From Cylicocyclus nassatus (Eukaryota; Nematoda; Chromadorea; Rhabditida; Strongylidae), in the NCBI GenBank assembly GCA_958299035.1, contig CATQJL010000223.1:67946371-68010370 (forward strand): a stretch of 64,000 nucleotides of DNA, given 5' to 3'. The position numbers were made by a program, and so were the translations under genes. The notes below the pieces were generated by a model that saw only the letters and a program-made list of their open reading frames with translations, did no database searches and was not told where the DNA came from. The stretch's first letter is position 1. The number at the start of each line of letters is the position of its first letter. Shown one piece after another: positions 46,351-57,583 of this stretch.

Positions 46351-48339
46351 GTGAAGTATTCTTGTTACACAGTTACATAATGGTATATGAGGGCATACAC
46401 ACTGAAGCGGAGGCCACATGCACTCAACACTTCGAAGTTGGTCGTAGTGCAGTGTCAATGTCACTGCAAATGCTCAAACAAGTTTTTTAATTTCAGAAAA
46501 AAACTGCTTGCTGGGTGAGTCATAGAGTCCTCACTTGCCCTTATTCGAGCTTCCGTAGATTTATATAAAGTCACCGCTTATAGGCACTCCAACATTCATC
46601 ATGCCTGAGATTTCTGCAGAAGCCAATTTTGCAGTCAAATATTTCCTTCTCCGCGCTAGAAACCCGAAATGAGCTTCAGAGCCTTGACAAAAGCATATTT
46701 CGTAAAGCAACTTTGTTTCAGAAAAGGAATTAGCATCGGTAAAGAAATGTCGTTCTGTTCAAAGGTGCAGCACCCTTAGTATTTTTCACATGGCCGGGAC
46801 TTCATTTACTACGTGACATACTCTGAAATCAAAGAGATTATGTGCGTTCTTGGAAAATTCTACACAGGCTGCACTCCGCACATTATATTATACCTCCCCC
46901 CAATCTTACATATATATGTCATAACAGTGAAATAAAGTGGAAACGAGGGAGTACGTTTGTACCTTTAAACCTTGCCACTCGATCTTTGTTCTCCGCCCTA
47001 TCGTAAAAAAGAATATAAACCAGCTATTTTTGAAACTTTTCTTCGCCTTAACCTATATTTTGGTTTGTTTTCTGTGATAAATCAAACTCTCCAACGCAAA
47101 AGTTTTCTTCTTGCAATTGGACCTTGGAAGAGAACCTTGCAAGCAATATGTTTTACTTGCATTATTCGCTCTAGTAAATTGCTATTTACATTTCTCCCAA
47201 TAATAATAATTTGCATTCATTTTATCAAACTAGCAATTCTACGGATCGCTAGTTGATGGGTCAGGGCAGACACACTATTCGTCGCCCAGTTGTGATTAAA
47301 AATAGCTCTACATTTTCCACTCATTGCAAGCTTTCTCTGAAAACCCAATCTTAATACATTCACGACAGGGCCGATTTTTCGATGACTACCATTTCGGACC
47401 AGAGAATATTTCGCAAACTTGAGTTTGCGTAATATTTTCAGTTCACTGATGGAACCTATGGTCTGAAGTGTTAAACTTTCAGAAAGTACTCGAAGAGGTG
47501 TATGCAGAAATTTACTCGGTTCGCCTAAAAGTAACAAAACCAAAAACTTCGGAAAGCATACGACCCATAGGTGGGTCGTATTGTCCGAAATGGCAGAACA
47601 CGTACGACCCACCGTTGGGTCGTATTGTCGTGAATGTGTTAAGAAGGAGCAATCACAAAAGGTAAGAATTTTACAAATCATTTTACATTTTAAGAGCCTT
47701 TCCACAAGTCTACGAGATTTTAAGTTATAATTAATATTTTGCCGAATATGACGCCCTCTCATCCAAAAAACTTCACAAAGATTCATTTGAAAAATAAAGA
47801 ACATTTTCTCCAACCTCCTTCTTCCCAGAAAGGGTGATTTGGGCCGCGTTTTCTCAGTGAGTCTCAAAAATTGTTTACAAAAAGGCAGAACATTCATAAC
47901 AAGAGATGTCCTACAAACGCTTCAACTTTTTTCTTAGAATCTGCATCAATTTTGAAAAAAAAAATCGTTCTTGGACTTTTTTGAAGAGCCTTTTCAAATT
48001 TGGAGTTTGTCAATTCATCAAATTACGTTAGCCGATAAACTGCTCTAACAATCTCAATCACGGCTTACAAGCAACAAAGGATATGGCAAAATATTAATTT
48101 GAAAAGCCCCTATAAAAGTGACCTTTTAACAAACTATGACCGGGTTCTCTTGCACTACCTTATCATAATATTGAAAACTTCAGGGGAACGTGGAATAATT
48201 TATTTGATCCCATACACACAAGAAAACACCCTGATTCAAGAATTTTGGCAAGAAAATTTAAGATTGTTTTCTTATGCCCCACGTACCACCTGTAGACCTA
48301 CAGAACTACTTTTTTGCCTCAAAACAGTGTTTGTGGTTT
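46351..48339. other. Mostly unrecognised stretch, 2 kb
   Basis: No supported gene. The minus-strand 226-codon open frame (47217-47897) has no recognisable domain and overlaps a hairpin repeat. See the separate entry for 47472-47642. Confidence 0.35.
47472..47642. mobile_element. Possible tiny piggyBac-like MITE with twin hairpins
   Basis: The right edge reads TTAACACATTCACGACAATACG on the minus strand, starting at a TTAA (47639-47642). This fits piggyBac-type ends and the TTAA target. A TTAA also starts the left edge near 47472, but the inverted match there is weak. Two hairpins with the same TACGACCCA/TGGGTCGTA arms lie at 47558-47581 and 47603-47624. Confidence 0.35.
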
Positions 48340-49510
48340 GCACTATGGGCCGAATACAAACCGTTATTTTAAAAAATGCTGAGGTATGGCCTCTTACAGA
48401 CCGGATATAAAGAAAAATCGCCTTATGGACCCCTGCAGACCGATAACTATCAAATTACTCATCAGAGTGAGACAACAAACCCATTATCAAGTAACTGTTC
48501 TATAGGCCGCTTATAAACCTTCACTTTGTCAAAAAAAAACTACACCTCTGAGCTGCACGCAGACCGAGATCTTACAGAGAACTGCCCTACAAAGCTTTAA
48601 AGCAGCGTCCAAGCAAATTCTCGACTTCCATTTTTAGCGTTATCCATGCCTTTTCACGGTGCTTATTCCAAATACGACGCTCAAAAAGCGTGAATTCCTT
48701 AAAAAACCATCTCTTTGGTGTTAATTTGCAAGAACTCGGACGAGTCTTTCCTATTCTTGTCGAAAGCAGGCTTTAACTTGTAAAAGCTATGTGTTCGGTA
48801 GTGTTTGCCATGTGAAAACTGTCAAGTGCTGAGAAGATTTCGTTCGAGGGGGTTGGCCGTGCGAGGAAGTGGGCGTGGTTTTCGAGGCTCTGACGTCTGC
48901 TTAAACGCTGCCTTTAAACCAAGATTTAGTAGAAAAATACTCTAGGAGCCGGTTGGACACCAATATTTTAAAGAAGAACCGCTTTACGAATCCTACAAAA
49001 CGTTTTGTGAAAACTACAGACCACTCACATGACGGCAGTTTACCCCCCCCCCACTCCCCAATATTTTGAGGAGAAACTGCCCTACGCACCGATTACAGAC
49101 CTATGTATATGTAAGAAGGAAGCGCTCTATTGGCCGTTTACAAATGATATTTTCAAAAATAACTACTCTACGAGCTCTTACAGATTGATGTTCGTAAAAA
49201 GTTTTATGAGGAGGTTACAAACCAATGTTCCAACAAAACAAAGTGCTGCCGTTCTACGTAATTCTACCTCTTGGATCTCCTTATGGACCGCCTATGAACC
49301 GGCGATTATAACAAAGATTTTCCATTCACCGCTTGCAAATGATATTTCAGGAAAGAACGGTTCCACACCCTATAGACCGACAATTGTAATAAAAAGGTGT
49401 TTGGTGGGGAGCTTATAGACCATTTGAGAAAGGACTGCCGTGGCCGCTACAAACCAATTTTGAAAAAGCAGTACTACAAGCGGCTCAGGGCCTATAAGAT
49501 AAATACGAGC
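48340..49510. repeat. Degenerate minisatellite, ~40-bp period
   Basis: A loose unit of the form CTGCYCTATRGACCGCTTACAAACC followed by a T/A-rich spacer recurs across the interval. In the best part (49090-49500), successive TACARA/TATAGA words fall at about 49096, 49139, 49180, 49215, 49293, 49334, 49371, 49414, 49448 and 49492, i.e. every 34-44 bp or twice that. Units are strongly diverged. It includes a C9 run (49045-49053). Confidence 0.6.
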
Positions 49511-50028
49511 ATTCGAAGAAAAGAATCATTCCCATCTGACTTTCGTTGAAGGCAGCGATGGGTACTTCCGTAAAAAAATATGGACGGAAGTAAACATGTG
49601 CCTGGATGTATACGGAATACTACAGCATGTCTAAGTCAAAACCAAACTGTCATGGTTCCAGGGATGGAGAAAACTCAAAAAACAAGCTTCATAATCAGTC
49701 GTATCCCTAAGTACAAACTTGTGAGGGAGGGGAGAGGAGGGCCAACGACAGTGTCGGCATCTTCAAAACCATACTTCATTTTACTTAATAAGCCCACCTC
49801 TTTATAGAACACTCCTCAAGGAAAAACATTAATAAACCCTGAAACTGATTTAGCTACCGAATCTGCACTCTCACCACTACAATCACTCGCATTATTTCGC
49901 ACATGTTAACATAGAACTGCAAGCCCTTTCCATTCTTTGTTATAGAATAATAAGAGCCGGAATGTGAAATTTGGAAGAAAAGCGGTTATTATGATGGTTT
50001 AGGATGCCAGTAATATTAACATATTATA
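49511..50028. other. Unrecognised stretch
   Basis: Nothing recognised. Confidence 0.4.
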
Positions 50029-50270
50029 TTAGGTTGGTGCGAAAATGATGAGCGTTTTCCCATTTTTCACTTTAACTTCATATAGCTTTCTATAAAATCT
50101 ACATTTTGAAATGTGATGAAGACCATCAGTTGCAGCGAACCTTTCGCAGTACAGCGCACATTGAACTATACTCATATCTCATATGGGCAGAAAAATATGG
50201 ATTAAAAAACAAAAAGAGTTTTTTTCTGAAACCTTGTTTCTGACAAAACATAACATAACACCAACCTAAT
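50029..50270. mobile_element. Short MITE, AGGTTGGTG ends
   Basis: TTAGGTTGGTGCGAAAA at the left and ACACCAACCTAA at the right form short inverted ends bordered by TA. The left terminus resembles that of the 6153-7106 element, so the two are probably related mariner-type MITEs. Confidence 0.6.
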
Positions 50271-50345
50271 ATTACATCACAGCCAGCGCGTCACCTCTGC
50301 TTTGCAGAGGATCGCACTGCTCTACTATTCCTACGTTAGTCATCT

Positions 50346-51220
50346 TCTTCTACTAGGTTAGTCCGAACCATGCTCGAACCACTTAGAATAAAGATAGTCA
50401 AGAGCTGTAAGCACTATCCGATCAGAATTTCTTCCTTTTTCTAATGGTTTGTTCTTGTTCAGATTCCTTTGATGTCCGCTCGAAAAATCGCCAAAACCTC
50501 CAACTTATAGTTTTTGGCCATATTGAGTTTCGCTGATTTTTAAATTTTCCATTTTTGACTTTCGGGCTAGCTTCGATAACATTTGCATAGAATAAACAAA
50601 ATGCTATACGATGAAGCGTTTTGGCCCTCTCAACTGGCTTTTCAGCATTTTTTGAAGTATTTTTTATAAAAACATTTACGTTTGCAAAGTCGTGAAATAC
50701 ATAACCTCTTCAAACGCTAAGAAATTTTCGGTATTTGAACCTTCCAAAACAGTTTATTACTTAACGTTAATTTTAGCAAGCAACTGAGCATTTAGCTGTT
50801 CGAAATATCGAATTCCGAATTTTGTGGTTTCAACCTGGGACGAGTCTGGAAATATGAATTATTTTCAGTGATTTTATCCTCAAATATCATAAAAGTCAGG
50901 AAGAAAAGAAGTCTAATCTTAAGAGGAGAAAAAGCCAGCTGCATCGAATGATACCCTGGTTGCTCTTCGCTTAGTGTTCTGCGAGGATTGGGATGGCCCA
51001 ATATGGAATTTGATAGCATCAGAAAAATGTTCAAAAACTTTGAGGATCCAGCTAGAAATGCCAAAAAATTTATTGTATAGCATTTTGTTTCTTCTATAAA
51101 ACAGTCATCAAATCTATCGAAAAGTTGAATATGGAAATTTTGAAAAATAGTGAAATTCAGGGTAGACAAAACCATGGGTTGGGGATTGGCGCTAATCAAA
51201 CATTGAAGGAATCTGATAAA
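50346..51220. mobile_element. Second, truncated copy of the 6.15-7.11 kb MITE
   Basis: It starts AGGTTAGTCCGAACC and follows the 6153-7106 element in order: CACTATCCGAT, GATTCCTTTGATGTCCGCTC, TTTGATAGCATCAGAAAAAT, then AAATTTTGAAAAATAG. The last stretch is diverged, and the right terminus is missing where the repeat at 51210 begins. Confidence 0.7.
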
Positions 51221-51700
51221 GCTGAATGTCTGTTTGTATGTCTATCTGTCTGTACGTATGTTCCGAATAGAAAATTCCATTTCCGAGCTGATTCGGACCA
51301 AACTTGACACACATACACTTCGGGGCAGGGCGAGTGTCACAGCTATTTTTCGTCATCGATCAAAATCGATTTTATCGATTTTCATCGATTTTTGTAAAGT
51401 TGGTTCAGGGGCTGAGAGTTGGCATAGGGGGGGGGGTAATCGAGCATGATTACGAATACAATATTAGCTTTTAGAACTATCCATTACTTTTATCGATTTT
51501 ATTTGCAGAGTTTGAGCTATGGGGCTACGGGTAGTTTACACAGGTGAGTAATCGAGCATGTTGTTTACTAGAACAGCGGAAATAGGGAATTGGCATGTAG
51601 GCGTGGGCACAGGGAAACGTTGCACAGGGAATGGGATAAGAGCTTTATCATAGTGTCTTGACAGGGCCGAGCGGAGCCGGGTAAGCCAGCTAGCTCAGGC
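51210..51700 (+). repeat. Dispersed repeat, copy 2 (GTTCCG...GCCGAGCGGAGCCGGGTAAG type)
   Basis: It opens with TCTGTTTGTATGTCTATCTG and GTTCCGAATAGAAAATTCC, carries a G10 run (51427-51436), and ends with CTTGACAGGGCCGAGCGGAG..CCAGCTAGC. Both the head and the tail are familiar from non-autonomous repeats of many invertebrates, by memory. It is homologous to 16815-17180. The 156-codon minus-strand open frame starting inside it is not convincing as a gene. Confidence 0.6.
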
Positions 51701-52195
51701 ATAATGATGGCATTAAACTTCACCGCGACAAATGCAAATTTGAGTCTGTTTTTTTTGCTTTTTTGTGGCTTTGTAGTCGCAATAAGGACAACAATCGCAG
51801 TGACAAAAAATCTTATCAAGTGGATGAACCCTAGGCAAATTGACCATTTACGGCCATGACTTCGCAAAAATTGGTAGGACCCATTGTTGCTGGTCAGAAG
51901 CCAAATGTGTCCGTTCGACGCACAGTTTTTGAAGGATTCAAGCAATAAATCGGCTCGCGCTTTTGCGTGGTGGACTTTCATGCTGGAAGCATGCACTATG
52001 CAGAATTTGGGCTCAGGACGTTGGCAATGCTTTTCCAATTATTGACTGTAGGACACGGTGGGTCGTGAAAAAGGGATAGGCGCAAACGCAGAATGTTGGA
52101 ATTGAGATTTGTACAGATTTGGCCATGCTCACTCAAATACCAAAAACCAAGCCTTAGACATTGTTCCGGTCTACTCTTTAATGACCGATTTTTAG

Positions 52196-52288
52196 TGCAA
52201 GAAGCTATGCAATGCTGCATTCGCATATAATGAAAGACTTCGACGAAAGTGTTTGGATGGCGTCCCGATGACATGTCTGCTTCTTTGA
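52196..52288 (+). CDS. CX3C-repeat peptide family, last exon (52 kb locus)
   Basis: It follows a TTTTTAG acceptor (ending 52195), begins CKKLC and ends TCLLL at a TGA (52286-52288). AATAAA follows at 52326-52331. The exon, its upstream intron (TTGGAATTGAGATTTGTACAG) and its 3' region (GAATAAACTTTGCAGCAT) are homologous to 37460-37680. No earlier exons were found. The overlapping minus-strand open frame (51996-52316) is a shadow. Confidence 0.45.
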   Translation, partial: CKKLCNAAFAYNERLRRKCLDGVPMTCLLL

Positions 52289-52781
52289 GCAAATATTTCC
52301 ATTCATTGTCGTGCAAAACCGCTTGAATAAACTTTGCAGCATGAAGAGTTTTAAGGAAAAATAATGTTAGGAAGTAATATAAGACATCATCCTCTTTAGA
52401 TCAGCTCAGGGCTTGACATAAAGTGGCTTTTTCAATTTTTCAAAGCGAAGTCCCCATAGATTTCGCAGAAAAAACGACAACACCTTTGACGCGGTTATAC
52501 GAACCAAACACCAAATAACAAAAAAATAATGGAAGAAACATAAAAACAGCATTAAACGAACGAAGAATTGATAAGTTCGTATTCTGCGAATTGGCGACAT
52601 GCAGTGTCCGGCGCGCACCATTGCGCGCTTGGAGGAGGCTTGCCGCCATCATACAATATTTGGAGGGCTGTAACTAGGCGAGATGGGGGGGGGGTGTTCG
52701 GGGAGATTAAAAAGAACAAAGTTATGTCTAACATGTGAGAAAAATTATGCGAAGAACGGGGAATTTATGACTTTGTATTTC

Positions 52782-52797
52782 ACAGCCACCTAGGTGG
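52782..52797. repeat. 16-bp palindrome
   Basis: AGCCACCTAGGTGGCT is its own reverse complement, followed by a second AGGTGGCT..AGCCACTT pair. It lies ~100 bp outside the left end of the MULE region. Confidence 0.6.
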
Positions 52798-52885
52798 CTG
52801 TTCAGGTGGCTGGAAAGCCACTTAGCTCCAAAAAAAGTTTGCCACGCGTTCATATTTTTTTTCATAATTTTTTGAAACATAGTCC

Positions 52886-52985
52886 TAGTTCTCTGTGGGT
52901 GTAGGGCGTTAGGCGACAAAAGTGCAAAACACGATGGAACTGAGGCCACGCCCACACTGCGTCTACCGTGGCTGCAGTTCGGCGC
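52886..52985. repeat. Left inverted end of the MULE region
   Basis: GCGTTAGGCGACAAAA..GTGCAAAACACGATGGAACTGAGGCCACGCC is mirrored at about 59860-59985 (GGCGTGGCCTCAATTACATC, GTGTTTGGCAC, CGCCCAACGC), with ~80% match over ~90 bp. The two ends enclose both convergent genes. The exact element ends and target duplication were not resolved. Confidence 0.6.
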
Positions 52986-53389
52986 CAAACGCGGGAATTT
53001 GAATGGACACCTGAAGAAACAGCTGATTCTTCGCATTTCACTGCATTAGGCTACTCACTTCTTTTCATATTCCGCTACCTACCTCTACAATTACTACTTT
53101 TATTGTTCTAGAAGCTGTCTACTGCTGAACACGAGTCTCAATTCAGGTAAGCGTTTGAAGTAGCTATTCCATCTTTCTCTCCTTTGCTACCCCATCTTGC
53201 AAAAACTTTGCAAAACTTATTTTCTGTGGTTTCTATGTAAGACTGTCAATCAATAATGAGTAGTGAAGTTTCTCTGTAATTGGTGCCCTTCTTTATGCTG
53301 TGATCTACCATGAATCTCCGGTAATTTTCTTCTTCTTCACAACTTTGCAACTTTGCTTCTTTCCAAATCATTACTGCTTCTATTCTCAG

Positions 53390-53538
53390 CGCAGATCACA
53401 TCTAGTGAGCTGCTCAAGGAAGTTCGCAGAGTTATGCTACTGCGAACTCTTTGCAGTGAGCTAGATCAAATTGCGCATATTGATTATTTAATGAACAAGC
53501 TCGAACAGGTTAACAGAGGCAGCAACAACGCCACTTGA
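53390..53538 (+). CDS. Unrecognised small gene, terminal exon
   Basis: The acceptor TTCTATTCTCAG (ending 53389) opens a frame of ~49 residues with SELLKEVRRVMLLRTLCSEL and a Leu/Ile-rich amphipathic pattern. It stops at TGA 53536-53538, with AATAAA at 53593-53598. A donor (TCAG|GTAAGC, 53146/53147) upstream could belong to its previous exon. The start codon is not identified. It lies between the left inverted end and the transposase gene, so it may be part of the element. Confidence 0.35.
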
Positions 53539-53621
53539 ACCATTATGGTTCTCACGTTTGATTGTTATTCACTCAACTTGTCATTCCCACTAAATAAAAA
53601 ATTTAGTGTTTGTCTATCGTG

Positions 53622-56600
53622 ATGGAATTACTACCGACAACTTCCACATCTGCATTTGATGGCTCTGCAGGCACATCTGCATCCGATGGTCTGATTTGCC
53701 GATAAATTGGATATGGCTTAGATTCCTCAGTGTGTATCCATTTGTTGCAGAAAGGCCGCGTTTCATTGCCGAAGAAGGCAGATCAAAAAGAGGGACACAT
53801 CCTACATTAATCTATAGACTACCGGGCACAAGAATGTGCTATACATTCACGTTTAAGAGGGAGTCCGCTGAGCACAAATTAAATCAGTGCCAACAATGTA
53901 AAAAACACCGTAAATGGACAGGAAAAAAATGGACTATAAAGGTAGGTACAGCTGATAGTTGAGTAGCGATGTTTCTGCTAGATGTGGACGCGGAGATAAT
54001 CTAGAGGTGTTTCAATGGGATGCGGTGCAGGAGGAACCAAAGGCCTGCCGCCGGTTACCGCAAGAGACAATTAGGAGCGCGAGCACTGTGGAGAAAAAAT
54101 GGCAGCGATCCAGGAAAACTTGGCAAGGAATCAATTGCAAACAAACCCTTATAACTGTGCTTGAAAATGACTTTGAAAAATATGAAACACATTTTTGGAG
54201 TAAGCATTGAAACGCGCATTTTTCAGTGTAGGCCTAGCGTCTAAATAAACAACTCTGCATCGCTATTTTAGCTCCATTTTCAGCGATAGAAACTGAAAGC
54301 TTTTCAAAAGGATTCCTAGAACTTCATTCGAAGTTCAGTAGCAAAAGCTGAAAACCAGGAGATACACTTAACTGTTGATTTGTGATTAACTTTTGCTGTT
54401 GTATACAATCTCGTAGTACAGCGAAAGTATCATCGCCAGGGTTTCAATGTGCAGTCCTAAGAGATTTCACAAGATGCCAAATAGAACTCATGAATCAAAA
54501 TTCATTTCAAATGAATCAAACGATACATTTTTACGTAAGCCTTCAGTGCTAGGTTTTTCTATGATATTCTGTATGCAGTTTGGTTGATTGACTTCGAACG
54601 AAAGCTGCTCTTACTTCTGAGAAAAAAATAAATTTTGAGATCCCCAGTTTTATCAAAAGTTGAAACTTTAAGTATTCATAGTGACGAGTGAGTATATCAA
54701 AAAATCAATCTTTTCTTTTTGTACAATATCAAATTTTGATTCTCAAAGTTATTTTTAAGCACAGTTATGAAAATTTGTTTGCATTTGATATCCTTGCCAG
54801 GTTTTCTTTGATCGCTGTCAAAATCTTCTCCACAGCGCATGCGCTTCTAATTGTCTCCTGCGGTAACGGGCGGCAGGCCTTTGGTTCCTCCTGCACCACC
54901 CCCGTTTCAATGTAGATATAGAACAACACAGACACTATTATCACCACACCAGCAATGCTCTTTGCATGCTGCTTTAGATTGTCCACGCCAGAGAACCCAA
55001 TCAGTCAAACATATTTGCCAATATGTGCAGTTCACATTGTCCGAATTGTAATTGGCCTTAGACATATACATTTTTCCGTTTTTTGCAAATGATCGTACCT
55101 GGAAAACAAACCTCATCGCCGTGCTCCTAATAATTTTGATTTCACAGGTTAGAATCTATTCGACTGTATCATCGATACTCAAATTTGGAAAGAAGTAAAC
55201 TTTACTAAAGTTACTTAACGTTGAAAAAATGTATATTCCACGTTAGAACACTGCTTCAAACTTCTTCAAACAACTACTCGCCACCATAAACACTTACGTT
55301 CAGACACTAGGTCTCCGCCTATGTCTAGATCTGAGAGTGTCGATGATCTAGGTGAATACTGCTGATTTTTCGACGGCATTCTAGGTCGTTGGTGGAGAGT
55401 TTCTAACAGACCCCCGTCTTCTTCCTCACCACTCCTAGTGCATCCCTGTGCGAACAGCGCATGCCTTGGTAGAACAAACTGTTTATGAAGTAAGTTCGCC
55501 ATGAGTAGATTTGTCGCACCCAGATTTGTCGGGATTCCTTTAAAAACTATATGCATTTTCTTCTAAGTGGTTAGGCAATGCAGCTCTGTGTACATTAATG
55601 ACCCAAGCGAGAGTATCTCTGCTAGAAAACTATTCTTTAGTTCAACCAAGCGATCAGAGCCGATCCGACCGTAGTGAACAAGAAACCAAAGCCGTTATGG
55701 CTTGAACAAGTAAACGTAGTGGAGCAGAGAGCTTCACAAGGTACAAATGATTTTTGTACAATGATACTACTCTTCGGTTTTGTAGAACGCGATCTCCACG
55801 ACGAAATGGTAGCGCATCACTACAAGAGCGGGCCCGTATCTAGTCGGGATGCTATCAAAAGGTTAACTTCTGCTATTATGAGTTTCGCATCCGAAATTCC
55901 TATATATCCAGAGCTCTCAAATCTCACGAAAATCCCCTCGAAGACGCGTCCATGACCAGAATACCAGAACACCTTCGTGTGCTGCCCAATGGGCCCCCAT
56001 TCGTGCACAATCTCGATCCAACGTTGCACATCTACTATAGCAGTGCAACGATACAGGTAAAACCGCTAAACGAGTCTGATGCTTACAGACAACTGACCGT
56101 TTAGAAGGCCGCCTTGAATGGGTTGCACACTATCGTAGCTGACGGGGTTCATTCGTTTCAACCCCGTCAGCTACGGAAAACGGGGCAGCTATATACTGCT
56201 CACGGTGTGTGTTCTAATGGAGTTGAAGTTCCGCTCTTGTATGCTGTCTCAGCAAGAAAAACAGAGGAGGTGTCCAGCTAATCTTAGCGATATGCATTTG
56301 CATTATCGAACATTAAGATCTACGAGGCGATTTTTGGTCATCTGCGTGCCGAACTCGAAGCATCCGTGATGCCCCCGGCTTTGAGAATTGTTCTAGACTA
56401 CGAAAGGTCGGCTATTTTAGCAGCCGGCAGGGTAGGTTACAATATTTACAACTGTACAACCTTAACACATGTGTGTCAGGTGTTCCCTCAGGCGAGGGTG
56501 CAGGGATGCGCCTTTCACCTGGCGCAGGTCTGGAACCGGCGGCGCGATAAGGTCGGCATGACGCCGTTCCTCGAAGGCCCACAGAAGTCGGTGGAGGTTG

Positions 56601-57254
56601 CCGACTGGTGGGACACCATCAAGGGATTGGTGTTCCTGCCACGGCGCCTCCACCGCGAAGTGCGGGCCCTCGATGCGCCGCCGGTTCCAGTGCAGCACCC
56701 TGCCTTCACACCCTGCCGGCTGTTTCTTTCGTACCTAAGGGAGAACTGGTACGAAGGTATGTTCTCCGACATGTGGGACAAATACGGCCTCGAAGAACTA
56801 CGCACTACCAATTTGGCGGAGGCGTACCACAGGTGAAAACTTAATTAGCTCAATTACCGCCAAAGACAAGAATCAAGTGCATTGCAGTCAGCTCAATACG
56901 CTGTTTGATGCAGACCACCCACAGTTGGGTAAACTGATTGAGGTCCTTCGGGACCTCAACAGTGAAGCATTCGCGGCACTGACAGCGTTAGAGCAGGTAA
57001 TCTCAATAGCAAGTGGGCTGAAGAATACAGATAGTTTGCAGAATCCCACACACGCAAAGTATCTCAGGAGAAGGGACCGGGAGCGACGCGAAAGGATAGC
57101 AACCGAGATGCGAAGGTAAACTTGGACAGCCGTCCATGCTTACTGAAACAAAGATTGCAGATTCACGCAAGAGTATCAAGAAGGGGTTACGCGGCGGCGC
57201 ATAGAGGAATACTGCCGGACAATGGCAAGATTCATCTCAAATCGAACTATCTAG
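53622..57254 (+). CDS. Mutator-like (MULE) transposase, multi-exon
   Basis: N-terminal exons 53622-53688 and 53751-53941 encode a leader then RPRFIAEEGR...CQQCKKHRKW, a FLYWCH/WRKY-like zinc-binding DNA-recognition domain. A third exon starting about 54031 (EEPKACRRLPQ) has an unresolved 3' end. From 55641 the model is clean: 55641-55740, 55786-55861, 55912-56056, 56105-56269, 56318-56431, 56480-56832, 56888-56996, 57042-57115 and 57161-57254, exactly 410 codons with stop. Introns are 45-55 nt. Catalytic acids fit VADGVH (D1), VLDYER (D2) and NLAEAYH (E), with the GCAFH motif between them. No break was seen in this part. It should cut and join its own ends in the nucleus. Confidence 0.8.
54031..54165 (+). 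repeat. Transposase exon 3 segment with an inverted duplicate at 54765-54925
   Basis: GAGGAACCAAAGGCCTGCCG..CCGCAAGAGACAATTAG here is repeated in reverse at 54765-54925. The inverted copy reads EEPKACRPLPQETIRSACAVEK on the minus strand and lies in the long gap between transposase exons 3 and 4. Confidence 0.7.
54765..54925 (-). pseudogene. Inverted fragment of MULE transposase exon 3
   Basis: The minus-strand frame matches the plus-strand exon at 54031-54165, including PLPQETIRSA and a following Lys-rich helix (ILTAIKENLARI). It is a fragment without neighbouring exons in the right order. Confidence 0.55.
55641..55964 (+). repeat. Transposase exons 4-6 segment, inverted duplicate at 57591-57908
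   Basis: The segment, including two complete 45-50 nt introns, is repeated in reverse at 57591-57908 with ~90% match by eye. Similarity stops sharply after CATGACCAGAATACC. Confidence 0.85.
56134..56175. repeat. Perfect 16-bp hairpin inside the transposase catalytic region
   Basis: CGTAGCTGACGGGGTT (56134-56149) and AACCCCGTCAGCTACG (56160-56175) are exact inverted repeats with a 10-nt loop. They encode the residues around the first catalytic Asp (VADGVHSFQPRQL). Confidence 0.75.
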
Positions 57255-57583
57255 GAGAAATTTGTCAATTGTTTTGTCAACTAGTCAAGATTTGTCATTT
57301 TTGCATTGAATTGTATCACGCTTGATAGCAATATGAACTTCCGAAAATACTTTATCCACTAAACTGTTAGAGCTTTGGTAACAATAACAGTTGTTCAATA
57401 GATACAAGAGGTAAGATTCACGAAAAAGCTTTGACGCTTCCAGTGTTTTCATTACGCATGGGCGGCTGCAAGACACTAGACCATATATTTGAAACAAACT
57501 GCTTAACAACGATTGAAATAGTGAGAGTGGAATCAAAGTCAATCAAAAACCACTTACCTAAATTTACCGATAGCGAATCGCCA

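Noticed and set aside
47217..47897. 226-codon open frame on the minus strand
   Set aside because: It shows no recognisable domain and runs through a hairpin repeat that looks transposon-derived. Its length alone is not enough in AT-rich DNA with low stop density on that frame.
51568..52038. 156-codon minus-strand open frame
   Set aside because: It begins inside a dispersed repeat and overlaps the upstream side of a CX3C exon on the other strand; no domain is recognisable.
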